Shown here: one piece after another, positions 33,031 to 43,493 of the stretch
How the letters are laid out: each line of letters opens with the position of its first letter
Numbering within the stretch: position 1 is the stretch's first letter
NCBI GenBank assembly: GCA_949987735.1
Contig: OX465297.1
Coordinates: 97,114,815-97,178,814 of the forward strand
Length of the DNA stretch: 64,000 nucleotides
DNA from: Leucophora obtusa
Lineage: Eukaryota > Arthropoda > Insecta > Diptera > Anthomyiidae
Direction: 5' to 3'
The notes under the pieces: model-generated
Told to the model about the DNA's origin: nothing
The model's input: the letters and a program-made list of their open reading frames with translations, nothing else
Database searches by the model: none
Program-made: the position numbers and the translations under genes

Positions 33031-33640
33031 GCATTCTAGTTCGTCTTTGTGTATGCTATTTCGAGTTCAATTTGTTGTACAGAACTAGCACGCTCTTCAA
33101 GTTCATTCGCTCTTTGATCATTTATTTCAATCGATTACACTGCGGAACAGTCATTTTGCGGCCTGGAATCTAATTGCAAATTTTTACTAATTTGAGGTCG
33201 CTGATTTCAAATCTAATCTCCATTTTTCTCTATCAGCTCGACTTTTCGAGATATACCGTTATTTCCAAAATCAAGGCACTTTTACTACATATTTTGGAAT
33301 AACTTGAAAACGGTTCACCATATTCAGTTAAAAAAAATCCAAAACTCGGCAACAATATTATCTTTAAACCGCGCTTACATTGTTTTTAAATTTGCCCATT
33401 AGTTTCAGAAATATTGTTGAAGTTTTGAAAAAAATAAAAACAATTTTAAAGAAAAAAAAAAACTTTTTTGTTCTTTAAAAATTCATAAAAAATAAAAATG
33501 CGACAAAAATCACAGTTTTGGTCTAAAAACATTGAGTTAAACATATTTCGAATGAAATGAGCTTTATTTCATTATAATCGGTGCACAACTTTTGATTTTG
33601 TTCACAATTTACTGAATTGAGTAAAATCGCAATTTCCATA

Positions 33641-34485
33641 AAAAACGAGTAAAAAGGTTAAAGTCGGGCATGCCGACTATATAATACCCTACACCACTCT
33701 GGTGTATTGTTTGGATCCGAAATTCGAATGGGTTAAAATGGGGCTTGTGTCAAAATTTTCTATAATGTGAGTCAGCGCACCAAATTTCATTAAAATATCT
33801 TTATATTTGCGACCTGCAGTTTGTAACCAAGCCAATTTTGGGGGGACCCTTATATGGGCACTAGTTCTAAACATGGACCGATGTTCACCAAAATCAATAG
33901 GCTGCGTTATTGGGCCTATGTAGGGCTGTGTACCAAATTTCATCAAAATATCTTAATATTTACGACCTGCAGCGTATAAACAGTATAATTTTGGTAGGAC
34001 CCTTATATGGGCACTAGGTCTAAACATGGACCGATGTTCACCAAAATCAATAGGCTACGTTATTGGTCTAACATAGGTCCGTGTACCAAATTTCGTCAAA
34101 ATATCTTTATATTTACGACCTGCAGCGTATAAACAATATAATTTTGGTAGGACCCTTATATGGGCACTAGGTCTAAACATGGACCGATGTTCAAAAAAAT
34201 CAAAATTGTTCATCCTTGGGCCAACATAGGTCTGCGTACCAAATTTCATCAAAATATCTTAATAGCTGCGACCTGTAGAGTGCGCACAAGATTGCATGGA
34301 CAGACAGTCAGTCAGACAGACGGACGGACGGACGGACAGACGGACATCGTTAAATCGAAATAAAAAGAAATTATGAACCGATCGGTATACTATAAGGTGG
34401 GTCTACGACCAATATTTTTTGGTGTTACAAACATCAGCACAAACTTATAATACCCTGACCACATAGTGGTGTAGGGTATAAAAAC
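33641..34485 (+). mobile_element. mini-me/DINE-1-like Helitron copy C
   Basis: Runs from AAAAACGAGTAAAAAGGTTA and GTCGGGCATGCCGAC to GGTGTAGGGTATAAAAAC. Three tandem internal units of about 165 bp (TTATATGGGCACTAGGTCTA, ACATGGACCGATGTTCA, GCGTATAAACAATATAATTT) are followed by the GACR microsatellite (34300-34345) and the conserved 3' block GATCGGTATACTATAAGGTG. No protein. Inserted in the CACTGCGG element between its left arm and the transposase remnant. Confidence 0.85.
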
Positions 34486-34520
34486 ATATTTTAATGTGTA
34501 TGTTGGAACAAAATTGAACT

Positions 34521-35250
34521 TTGTTTGTGTTGACTATACATATATCAGTGGTGGGCACTAAATATCCCTGTGTTATATGTCTATGGGATAGTCACGCAAA
34601 ACCAGAACATTGGATTAAAAAGGTCTGGCCTTTGAGGGAAAATATGGAGATAGGAAGAGCAAACGTGATTCATGAACCACTGCTAAGCCGAGAGAAAATC
34701 TTTCTTCCACCACTTCACATCAAGCTTGGGCTAATGAAACAGTTCATCAAAGCCCTTGATAAGACTGGTGACTGTTTTAAATATGTGTGCCAAAAATTTC
34801 CATCCCTGAGCATGGAAAAATTAAAAGCAGGCATCTTCGATGGACCGCAAATCCGAACTCTTTTAAAGATGTATTTGTAAACCATATGACACAAATTGAA
34901 TCTGAAGCATGGTTAAGCTTTGTTTTAGTAGTCAAACATTTTTGGGGAATCATAAGGCACCAGACTATGCAGAATTGGTTGCTAAAATGCTTCAAAATTT
35001 TCACACATTAGGAGTTAATATGAGTATTAAATTGCATTTTTTGCATAGCCATTTGGACAGATTCCCGGATAATCTGGGCGATTACAGTGAGGAACAAGGA
35101 GAACGGTTCCACCAGGACATCAGGATAATGGAAGAAAGATACCAAGGTCGATGGGATCGCCACATGCTGGCAGACTACTGTTGGACTTTAATAAGGGATT
35201 GTCCTGAGCAAAACCATGACAAAAAAGCTTATAGAAAAAGTTTTTTGTAA
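34521..35250 (+). pseudogene. Broken transposase-like gene of the CACTGCGG element
   Basis: Fragments in three frames. The first (to about 34860) has YPCVICLWDSHAKPEHW, LPPLHIKLGLMKQFIKAL and GIFDGPQIR. After a shift near 34860 comes FVNHMTQIESEAWLSF, and after another near 34930 come NHKAPDYAELVAKMLQNF, LHFLHSHLDRFPDN, SEEQGERFHQDI and YQGRWDRHMLADYCWTLI. I recall this motif set from many arthropod hypothetical proteins associated with DNA transposons. The Glu in EQGERFHQDI may be a catalytic residue (inference). The N-terminus is missing, so no function remains. Confidence 0.7.
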
Positions 35251-36293
35251 TTTGAATTAACTTTACCCGCCGGGTGCCCCGCTTGTCTGTTTTGGATGAT
35301 GTTATTGGATGATGTATTTTGAAGTATCTTTTTTGTTTTTAGTATATATCGTTATTATAAAGGATCTTAATAAAAAAATTTTCAATACAAATTGGTATTA
35401 TTTAGGGGTTTTCAGTGAAATAGCTAATAGTCTTTATCTCAAAAAGTAGGGCCAATTTGACAAACCTAATAATTCGCTAGTATTCAGCACACTAGTATTA
35501 TACAGAATTAACTTTAAGCTACCATGCCGCAAAATTACTGTTCCCCAGTATAATATATGTAGTGGAAGTGCCTTCATTTTGAACATAATAGTATATCGCG
35601 AAAAGTCGAACTGATAGACTAAAAATGGAAAAGTAAAAAATTACAATAAAGTTCCAGTCAACACAAAAAAAGTTAAATTTTGTTATACATACATATTAAA
35701 AATTTTTATTTTATGGAAATCGTGATTGTTATCAATTCAGTAAATTGTGAACAAAATTAAAAGTTGTGCACCGATTGCAATGAAATAAAGCTCATTTCAT
35801 TCAAAATATGTTTAACTAAATGTTTTTAGACCGAAAATGTGATTGTTATCGCATTTTGATTTTTTATGAATTTTTAAAGAACAAAAAAAAATTTTTTTTT
35901 TTAATTGTTATTTTTTTTTTCAAAACTTTAACGATATCTATGAAACTAATGGGCAAATTTAAAAACAGTGTAAGCACGGCTTAAAGATAATATTGTTGCC
36001 GAATTTCGGATTTTTTTTTAACTGTATATGGTGAACCGTTTTCAAGTTATTCCAAAATATGTAGTGGAAGTGCCTTGATTTTGGAAATAACAGTATATCT
36101 CGAAAAGTCGAGCTGATAGAGAAAAATGGAGACTAGATTTGAAATCAGCGACCTCAAATTAGTAAAAATTTGCAACAAAGTTCCAGGCCGCACAAAAAAA
36201 GTTCAATTTTGTTCCGCAGTGTTATAAACCAATTTTGCAGATCGCTCGTTTGACAAATCTTATTAGTTATCTATTCCTATTGCTCGTCTTTAA

Positions 36294-36727
36294 GGGGGGT
36301 AAATACTGTAACAACAGCATTTTAAAAGGCATATTTGAATGGTTGTCAAAAATTTAAATAATAATATTTTTATAATTCTGTTGTTTTATTTGAAATATAT
36401 GTTTTTGCGGTATTTTCAAAAATTATCAGTTTTAAATTGCGCCGACCAAAATCGACAGGGTTTCCACTTTATTGTTGGCCTTTTTTCAAAAAGATAAAAT
36501 CGGCTGCCACTGTGCAGCCTTCATTAATTATCGGTAAATAAAAATATAAAGTGATTCTTAATTCCAGATAAATTCTCTAGTCCTTATCGTGGCTCGATTT
36601 TTATTTTTAAAATTTTTTTTTAACAAAGTTGCCACACAAACTTAAAAATTCCAAAAATGGTAAGAAAAAACACCTATGCACGGGGATATAAAATTTATTT
36701 GACCAAAATTAAAAAAAAGAAAAAACC
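36294..36727 (-). repeat. Dispersed repeat, inverted copy of 30280-30713
   Basis: Begins TTAAGGGGGGTAAATACTGT and carries TGTGCAGCCTTCATTAATTA and AACAAAGTTGCCACACAAAC, the inverse of the copy at 30280-30713. It sits 70 bp outside the right end of the CACTGCGG element. Confidence 0.75.
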
Positions 36728-37324
36728 CGGATCACATGTTACCGCATGTTAATGTTTGAACTTTAATTCCAAATACCTTCTGCAAATCCATAAAAATAAA
36801 AAAAAATATTTCTTTTCCATAGATCTACATTTATGCGAAGCTTTGAGGTATTTTTGAGGTATTTTCCAACTATCTGTAGAAGGTGACATCGAAAAATCAA
36901 ATTAGTTATGCTTTGCAATTTACTTACAAATAACAAATAAACACATTATGCGTAAAATTACTACTCTTTTGTTAGATAAAATTTGTACGCACAAAGTTGG
37001 TAAATATAATACATATCGTCGGCTTGACTGCAAGTAGTGATATGTGTTTTTTAACAAGTTTTCAGGAGAGCCAAAAAACTGATTTATATTATCCTTTTAA
37101 GATATTTTATTGACATCATATGCCTTAATGATTCACGAGCTCATTTACTAAAATACTGCATTAAAAGAAATCCGATTTAATCTCTGTTACAGAGCCGCGC
37201 TTGGTTTTTAAGAAAAACTACACATAACACCTTTTGAAAGAGCCGTTTTTCAAAATATAGTTTGTTCATACCAGTTTGTACATATAACACATTTTATTCG
37301 TAAAAAACAAATTTAATAACTTAA
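36728..37324. other. AT-rich DNA without recognised gene
   Basis: No open frame with recognisable content and no clear repeat. Confidence 0.5.
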
Positions 37325-37930
37325 AAATACGGAATTTTTTGCAAATTTCTGGCATTTATAATGAAACATTGCTATGACCTTTTCCCATCTTTCTGATAAC
37401 ACATGGATTCCGCGCCAAAAGAACTGATAATTTTTTGGGGCCAAGAACGAATCAAGCGAAATTCGAATACCCTGTTCTGAAGTGAAGCATATTCCACAGA
37501 GAGAGTTCTGTATCGATCAAAACAAATGGTAGTCCGACGGGGCAAGGTCTGGACTATAAGACGGGGGAAACGAAACTTCCCAATCACTATTTTCTAAATA
37601 GTTTTTAACCGGCCTTGCAACATCATCGTTGTCATCATATAATATTACGGCTTCATGTTTCCATTTTTCATCGCCAGTAATGATTCGATGCAAAAATGAC
37701 TTCTTTTTATGGCGTTCAAGCAGCATTTCGGACATGGAAAATCGTTTTTCAACATCTCTCGCCTTCAGTTCGTATCGTATCCAATATTTTTGCTTTTGAA
37801 TGAATTCTTCTTCTCGAAAACATTTTGAAATTGCAGCTTGAGTGACTTCTATGTTGTTTACGCCATTTCGTTCAATGGCTATGATTTCTCCCTAAAATCC
37901 AGGTTTGTGGGACATTTGAGTGCCAATTCT
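37325..37930 (-). pseudogene. mariner transposase remnant
   Basis: Minus-strand translation gives, in order, VTQAAISKCFREEEFIQKQ, YWIRYELKARDVEKRF (the WVPYELKPRD-type linker), FLHRIITGDEKW (first catalytic Asp), a deletion, YDDNDDVARPVKNYLE (second Asp region), PPSYSPDLAPSDYHLF (third Asp) and, after a stop and shifts, RGIHVLSERWEKVIA (C-terminus). This is a mariner distinct from the one at 13387. An internal deletion, stops and frameshifts show long decay. TIRs are not identified. Confidence 0.85.
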
Positions 37931-38933
37931 GAATAAGTACGAAATTAACCCTTGAACACATTTTATGTTTGTACTTATTACTGGCACTTATCTAAGTTAA
38001 ATTTGCAATGCTGATGTCTTCAAGGACTTATAGTAGAATTTTATGCCAATATTTATTTGTTTTACATAAGTTCGCTGAACATACACTATGCCTAGAATTA
38101 TTTTAGTAAAATAATTCTCTCTCCACTCCTTCTATTTTTGTCCAATCGTCATATGGGATCAAAGCACTATGCGATGGTGTGTATAGCCCTTCGCAGTAAA
38201 ATATGTGTACAACTTAATTTTACTCCGCACCACGAATGCATTGTTTTCAAAATCGGAAAAGTAGCTTCACTAAAACAGCTGACGAACTGTTCACTGACGA
38301 ACAAATTGTCATTCAATTTTGAAAGGTATCATCTGCCGGTTCGTAGTTCCAAAAAACATATGTATTTTTCATTAGTGGCACCACCTAAATGTATCATGCT
38401 ACGGACTTTTCATATTATTAATAAGGAAATAAAGAATAGGTAATTTTTCATAAATAGTGAAGCTTAATAAACATTCAGTTTTTTTTCAAAAATTCTCTTA
38501 TGTATTAAAAAGTAAATTTTAAAAATCCCTAAAGATTTTTCAATTTTTGTACAATTTGTAAGCCAATCATTACATATCATAAAAATATTTCAATTTGGTC
38601 AAGCATTATTCTAAGTAACTATTTTTTATATGTTTTTATGTCGCCACTTTTGATATAACAAAAAACGGGTGTTTTAAAAGGGCGTTATATTTCCTTTGCA
38701 AACCCTTTTTAATAATATGGGTGGTTCCGAGTATAAAAAAGAAAAACTTAAAACATTAAATTGATTTAGTTATTGTATGTTATAATAGTCTATCATTTAA
38801 AACAAAATTTGTTCTAAACTACCAGAGCTAAAACCAAAAATAGAGAAGAAGAAAAAATAACTAACAAGCGGACACGGAAGTAATTTGTCATTTTTTTTTA
38901 CTTCTTCCTCAGTCATATAATTTTATTACATTA
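37931..38933. other. AT-rich DNA without recognised gene
   Basis: A plus-strand open frame at 38138-38443 (101 codons) has a moderately mixed composition but no motif I recognise; it is more likely chance than a gene. Confidence 0.4.
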
Positions 38934-40800
38934 CAACTATCCCTTGATTTATAATATGGAATAGTCTTGCCAAAAAAAAAAAATATTGGAAAGCGAAATA
39001 GTTATAAAATTATTTGTAAAAAAATATATGTACATTTTAATTTCACAACTTGAGACGACTTAATAAAAGTTATGCCACAAAAAACTTGTCAATAGCCGTG
39101 TTTTCTAATCACTTGGATTTAATAAATCCAAAAAGTAGTTCTAAAAGTGTTCAACAGATGGGGTTAGATTCTCCCTATTTTAAAAAGAATTTTCTGTCTG
39201 ACACTTCTGTCACCCTAATTTTTAATACCGAATTCGATGATGAAGGATTTTACTTTAACTTTTAAATTTTAATTATATTTTTTATAAAACGGCGATAGAC
39301 AGTGTGAAATATTAATAACCTTTTATTTACTTCAAATAATTTTAAGTAAGTTAATAAATATTAATATTTCAAAGCTGAAATATAAATATTTTGAAATAAA
39401 TGAAATATGTAGTTAAGTAAAATACTTACCTATATTTTTGAAATATTTGAAATATTTAAAATATTTAAAAATATTTGAAATTTTAAATATTTAAAATTTT
39501 TGAAATATTTGAAATTTTTTAAATATGTAAAATACACTGAACATTCTAAAAATGCCGCCTACAGGAATCAATTTTTTTTTTTTTAAGAAAACACATATAA
39601 AATATATGGGCACTGCTAAAATTTCGGAATAGCTATATTTGGCCTTAGGTTTTGGTAGAGATTCACAAAAAAATAATTAAAATTTTGGGTTTAATTTTCT
39701 AATTCTGGCTCTGAGCCATAATTTTGACTAGCTTCTTTAAAATACAAATAATATAAATTGGAAAAAATAACATAAGCTGAAACTTGTAGGATGAGACCCC
39801 ATCTATAACAACAATAACACTGCATGACAAAATCTTGACTTTTAAAAATGAATAGAGCTCTGACCATCAATTCTATATACTTCGGATATGCTGATTACAA
39901 TGGCGTATAAAAGAATAAAATAAATGGTACATGATTTTTCGCAAAATGTCTTTAAAGTTTGGCGGTTGTCCATTTAGTTTTTTTATATAAAACATTTTTC
40001 AAATTCAATTAATATGAATTTTTTTGTGTTAAAATGTAAGCACAGGACCTGTGGCCATATTTACGATATAAATGCGATGTACTAATCTTGATATTTAAAC
40101 TTCTACTTGCCGTTTTTACGGTTTTTTGCTATTTCAGCGACTTTAGTCACTGAACTCCTCAATAAATGTAATGCCTTAGTAAGAAAGCAATTAAAAGGAA
40201 AATATTTCAATAAAAAAATTTTTTCATCTATAGCGCCCTATACGTTGAAATCGCGATTTTTCAAAAATTTTGTATGTCAGCATAGCTTTCCAAGATGTCC
40301 CCAAAGTCCAACTATATGGGGTCGCTTCTAAAAACTGCTCTTGCAAAATTTCTAGCGAAAAGGTTTCCATTTGCAAAAATTATGGCAATAAATACATTTT
40401 TTACTAAGGTTAGTATGGTACTAAAGACACTTTAGTATCTTAAAATATCTTTAGTACGATACTAACCTTCATCATCTTAAAATTATTCGAAAATGTTGAA
40501 TTATTCGGCACGTAAACCCGGTTTCTCGAATTATTTGAAAAGAGCCGTTTTTGAAAAACCGGTTTCAAAAAAGCTCCTGTTTAACAAATGATTCGGAAAC
40601 CGGTTTAGGCAAATCTACGTGGAATATTATAAGTGTTAAAAATTCCTGGGCAAGCATACTTTCCTGTGGTCTTCAAAGGGAAGCTTCGGGAATATGCAAA
40701 ATAAAAATTATGTGTTATTTACCATAAAGATCGATATGTTTTCCTATCCCTCGCTTTGTACGAGATTGAAAAAAAAATTTCGTTAATCAAGGGATAGTTG
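38934..40800. mobile_element. Candidate TA-flanked TIR element, no transposase seen
   Basis: CAACTATCCCTTGATT at the left (38934-38949) and its perfect inverse AATCAAGGGATAGTTG at the right (40785-40800), each bordered by TA. The 1.87-kb interior is AT-rich with long AAATATTTGAAATATTT tracts (39430-39540) and lacks recognisable coding sequence. A perfect 16-bp terminal repeat with TA on both sides supports a Tc1/mariner-type non-autonomous element, but only one copy is in the window. Confidence 0.6.
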
Positions 40801-41598
40801 TATTAAAAATTTTGCTATGCTTAAGCAAAAATATATTGGCATTTTTATATAGCATACATTTTAGGCGTTTACTGGAAACTCCACTCAATCTCGCTAACAT
40901 AAAAGAATTTACTATAGACCAAAAATAAACATACTCATTTACTTGTAATTTACGTTATAATCTAATATAACGACCTGCCAATTTTTCTACACAATTAGTA
41001 TAATGAAACTGGTAACTGAGTGTTGGAGGTGGTACTGATGATGGTTTGCTTTTTGTTCATTCCGATATTGATGTTGATTAATATGTCAGACATTGGCTGT
41101 TATTACAGGATATTAAAAACAAAATATTTTTTTTTTTTTTTAGTTTTGGTAGTTATTTTTTATGTATGTAATTTATTAAAGCATACTTTCATGCAAGTTT
41201 ATTGAAACTAAAATAAGGCACTCTTTAAGGAAATTTTGCAAATTTTTGGATGCGTTTGAAGAATTAAATGAAATTTAATGTAAGCTGTATTTTCTCGACT
41301 TAACTATATCCGTTAACTTTTAAAAAAGCACAAAGTGCATAAAAACTATTTTTAGACGAACACTAACATATTACTTTCGATTATACCGGAACTATCATAA
41401 ATACTCACTATCCATGTGAAAATCGAAATATATATGAACATACATGATCATACATTGATTAGTATATGATCATGCATACATGATCTCATATATTGCCATA
41501 TATCTTCGGATCCGAAATTTGAGCGTATATGACCGTATATGTTTATATATGACCATATATGCTCACATATGATTCATGTATGCTCATATATGATCATA

Positions 41599-42810
41599 GT
41601 TCAGTAGTGATTGTCATTTAAACAAGTTCATTTTTATTTTTTCTTCCTAATGCAGTCTAATACTGATTGTGTTAGTTGCTTTAGAGCTGTTCGTAGTATA
41701 TTTATTAGATGCATAACATGCAGTGGTCTCTTCCATAAAGGGTGCTCTGGTGTCAATAGTGATCGTGATTTTAATGTTTTAATTTCATCAAATAATATTG
41801 TTTATAACTGCAATAAATGCGTTAAAGGATCTAATAATTTAATTGCTATAATAACAATTTTGTCAAATGAAGTAAGAGAATTAAAAAAGTTATTCAATGC
41901 CTGTATATACAACAACAATGCAGTTGAGAGTGCCTCCATTAAAAATAAAAACATACATGCTGAGTCAAGCTTAAATTCAAAAAATAATGATTTACAACAA
42001 AAAGGTTGTTCAACTCTGAGTGATTCCTTTTCTTCAAGTTCTGCTAATTATGCTTTTCGTAAAGATGTTGTTGATACTACTGAACCAAGTAATAATGTTT
42101 TAAATTCGAATATGCGAATACGTAGAGCTAGTCTTTGTCTTTCTTTAGATGATGATGATGATATTCATAATGATGTTATTGCTACAATTAAACCAAATGA
42201 TGTTATTGCTGCTACTGAGCCAAATGACGTTTTAAATTCTAAACGAAGAGCTAGCATTTGTTGTTCTCAAAACTCTGACAATACTGTTAGCTCAGCTTCA
42301 ATTGCATACTCCCAAGCAGAAAGTAATATCCCAGTTAACAATGCTGGATGGACTAACGTTAACTACAAAAAAAAGAAACGTAAGCCTGTGGTGTTTGGAG
42401 ATAATAATTCCAAAGACTTAGAAGTTATTGCTAATCAAAAATGGGTGCATATTTCCTCATTTAAGCCCAGCGTAACAGCAGAACAAATCCTGAGTTATGT
42501 TGCAAAAGGTGCTAATATTTCCAAAACCCATCTAAAATGTTTTAAATTGGTTAGAAAGGAAATTGAGCAGAACACATTGAGGAGTGTTTCTTTTAAAATT
42601 GGGATCTCCGCTGAATTATATGATAATCTTTTTGAGCCTTCCTTGTGGCCTACTAATGTAAAAGTGCGTCCGTTCTTGTTCTTTCAAAAGCCTATATCTT
42701 AAAACATGTATAATATTAATTAATATTTATAATTATTTTATAGTTTAATCATAGTCTGTAAGGAAATGATGTTCCATAGACTGAATAAAGAATAATAATA
42801 ATAATAATAT
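41599..42810 (+). mobile_element. ORF1-only LINE derivative (HAL1-like)
   Basis: Consists of a short 5' leader, one open frame (41650-42702), a 3' UTR and an (AAT)n tail (about 42787-42810), as used by LINEs that end in a microsatellite. ATATGATCATA before it (about 41588) and ATATGACCATA after it (about 42809) may be a target duplication with one mismatch, although the surrounding foldback arms are made of similar words. No endonuclease or RT is present. It would depend on another LINE for mobility. Confidence 0.6.
41650..42702 (+). CDS. LINE ORF1-like protein with PHD-type zinc finger
   Basis: 350 residues from ATG 41650 (the upstream TTG frame is leader). Residues about 5-60 form a PHD/RING-type Cys/His finger: CVSCFRAV, CITCSGLFHKGC, CNKC. 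The middle (70-240) is Ser/Asn/Asp-rich with a short internal repeat (IKPNDVIAATEPNDVLNS). Residues 245-265 are basic (NYKKKKRKPVV). The C-terminal domain (about 270-345) has WVHISSFKPSVTAEQILSYV, LKCFKLVRKE, VSFKIGISAELYDNL and WPTNVKVRPF. This PHD plus C-terminal layout is known from ORF1 of CR1-group LINEs. The frame is fully open with no stops, hinting at recent origin or selection. Confidence 0.75.
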   Translation: MQSNTDCVSCFRAVRSIFIRCITCSGLFHKGCSGVNSDRDFNVLISSNNIVYNCNKCVKGSNNLIAIITILSNEVRELKKLFNACIYNNNAVESASIKNKNIHAESSLNSKNNDLQQKGCSTLSDSFSSSSANYAFRKDVVDTTEPSNNVLNSNMRIRRASLCLSLDDDDDIHNDVIATIKPNDVIAATEPNDVLNSKRRASICCSQNSDNTVSSASIAYSQAESNIPVNNAGWTNVNYKKKKRKPVVFGDNNSKDLEVIANQKWVHISSFKPSVTAEQILSYVAKGANISKTHLKCFKLVRKEIEQNTLRSVSFKIGISAELYDNLFEPSLWPTNVKVRPFLFFQKPIS

Positions 42811-43361
42811 GACCATATATATCCATATACCCTCAAATTTCGGATCCGAAGATATATGGAAATATATGAGATCATGTATGGTCATACATTTACCTATGCA
42901 TTGACGTATATGATCATGTATGACTATACATGATCATATACTAGTCAATGTATGATCATGTATGTTCATATATATTTCGATTTTCACATGGGTATTTAAA
43001 AAAATTTTATACTCCAATTAGTTTAACGTAGATTTGCTATAAATACTTAACGTTGATAGGTATGGACGAAAATACAGTTGTAATTAAATTCCATACATAA
43101 TATACAAAAAAAAACCAAAGCGGTATCGCGTTAACCGGAAGTGAAGGTAGAGATGGGCTTATGATTTTTGACTCAACAAACTTTTTTCCCTCTTACTTAC
43201 ATTGAATCATATGTGTATAGTAATTATTACGTTACGCTTAACTCATACGTGAATCAAACGACACACGAACATTTCGTGACATGCGAAAAAAAAATCACAT
43301 TTAGCAGCAGATAATATAAAAATGCTCAAAAAGTTTCAAAACCGTATATATTGAGTCACGT

Positions 43362-43493
43362 TATTATATCCTACAACTACTACGTGAGCAGGATATAATG
43401 AGTTTTTGCTGGTCTTTATAACACAAAAAGTATTGGACCTAGACCTTTTAGTGTAACGATAGATTGAGAACCACGTTTTGGTTCGATTTATAT
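43362..43493 (-). mobile_element. Strongly diverged mini-me Helitron 3' end
   Basis: TATATCCTACAACTACTACG, ATAACACAAAAAGTATTGGA, CCTAGACCTTTTAGTGTAAC and GGTTCGATTTA align in order with the inverse of the mini-me 3' block (TATACCCTACACCACTATGT … GTAACACCAAAAAATATTGG … GATTTAACG). About a quarter of positions differ. An old relic. Confidence 0.55.

Larger units (their letters stand above)
33138..36221 (+). mobile_element. Decayed DNA transposon with CACTGCGG ends and long inverted repeats
   Basis: Starts CACTGCGGAACA and ends TGTTCCGCAGTG, with TTA on both sides (33135-33137; 36222-36224). Roughly 490 bp at the left (33138-33640) are inverse-complementary to the right (about 35700-36221); shared words include GGTGAACCGTTTTCAAGTTA and GAAATCAGCGACCTCAAATT. 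A second CACTG-like inverted end lies at 35522-35550 and part of the right arm is duplicated (35560-35690). The centre holds a broken transposase gene and a mini-me insertion. CACT ends and a 3-bp duplication suggest the CMC (CACTA/Mirage/Chapaev) group. Confidence 0.7.
41411..42992. mobile_element. Foldback element with ORF1 gene in its centre
   Basis: The left arm from TCCATGTGAAAATCG (41411) and the right arm ending CGATTTTCACATGGG (42992) are complementary over about 120-150 bp (shared CATATATCTTCGGATCCGAA, AACATACATGATCATACATT). TA occurs at 41409-41410 and 42993-42994. The arms are built from ATATGATCATGTA-type words. The central 1.2 kb is an ORF1-only LINE-type insertion. Ends and TA target resemble the small foldback at 2744-3070. 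Confidence 0.75.

Noticed and set aside
38138..38443. 101-codon plus-strand frame
   Set aside because: Mixed composition but no recognisable domain, no repeat context and no supporting signals; kept only as a remark in the region entry.
39790..39813. 24-bp match (GATGAGACCCCATCTATAAC plus AAC) to LINE-C sequence near 26872
   Set aside because: Too short to define a LINE fragment; neighbouring sequence does not align.
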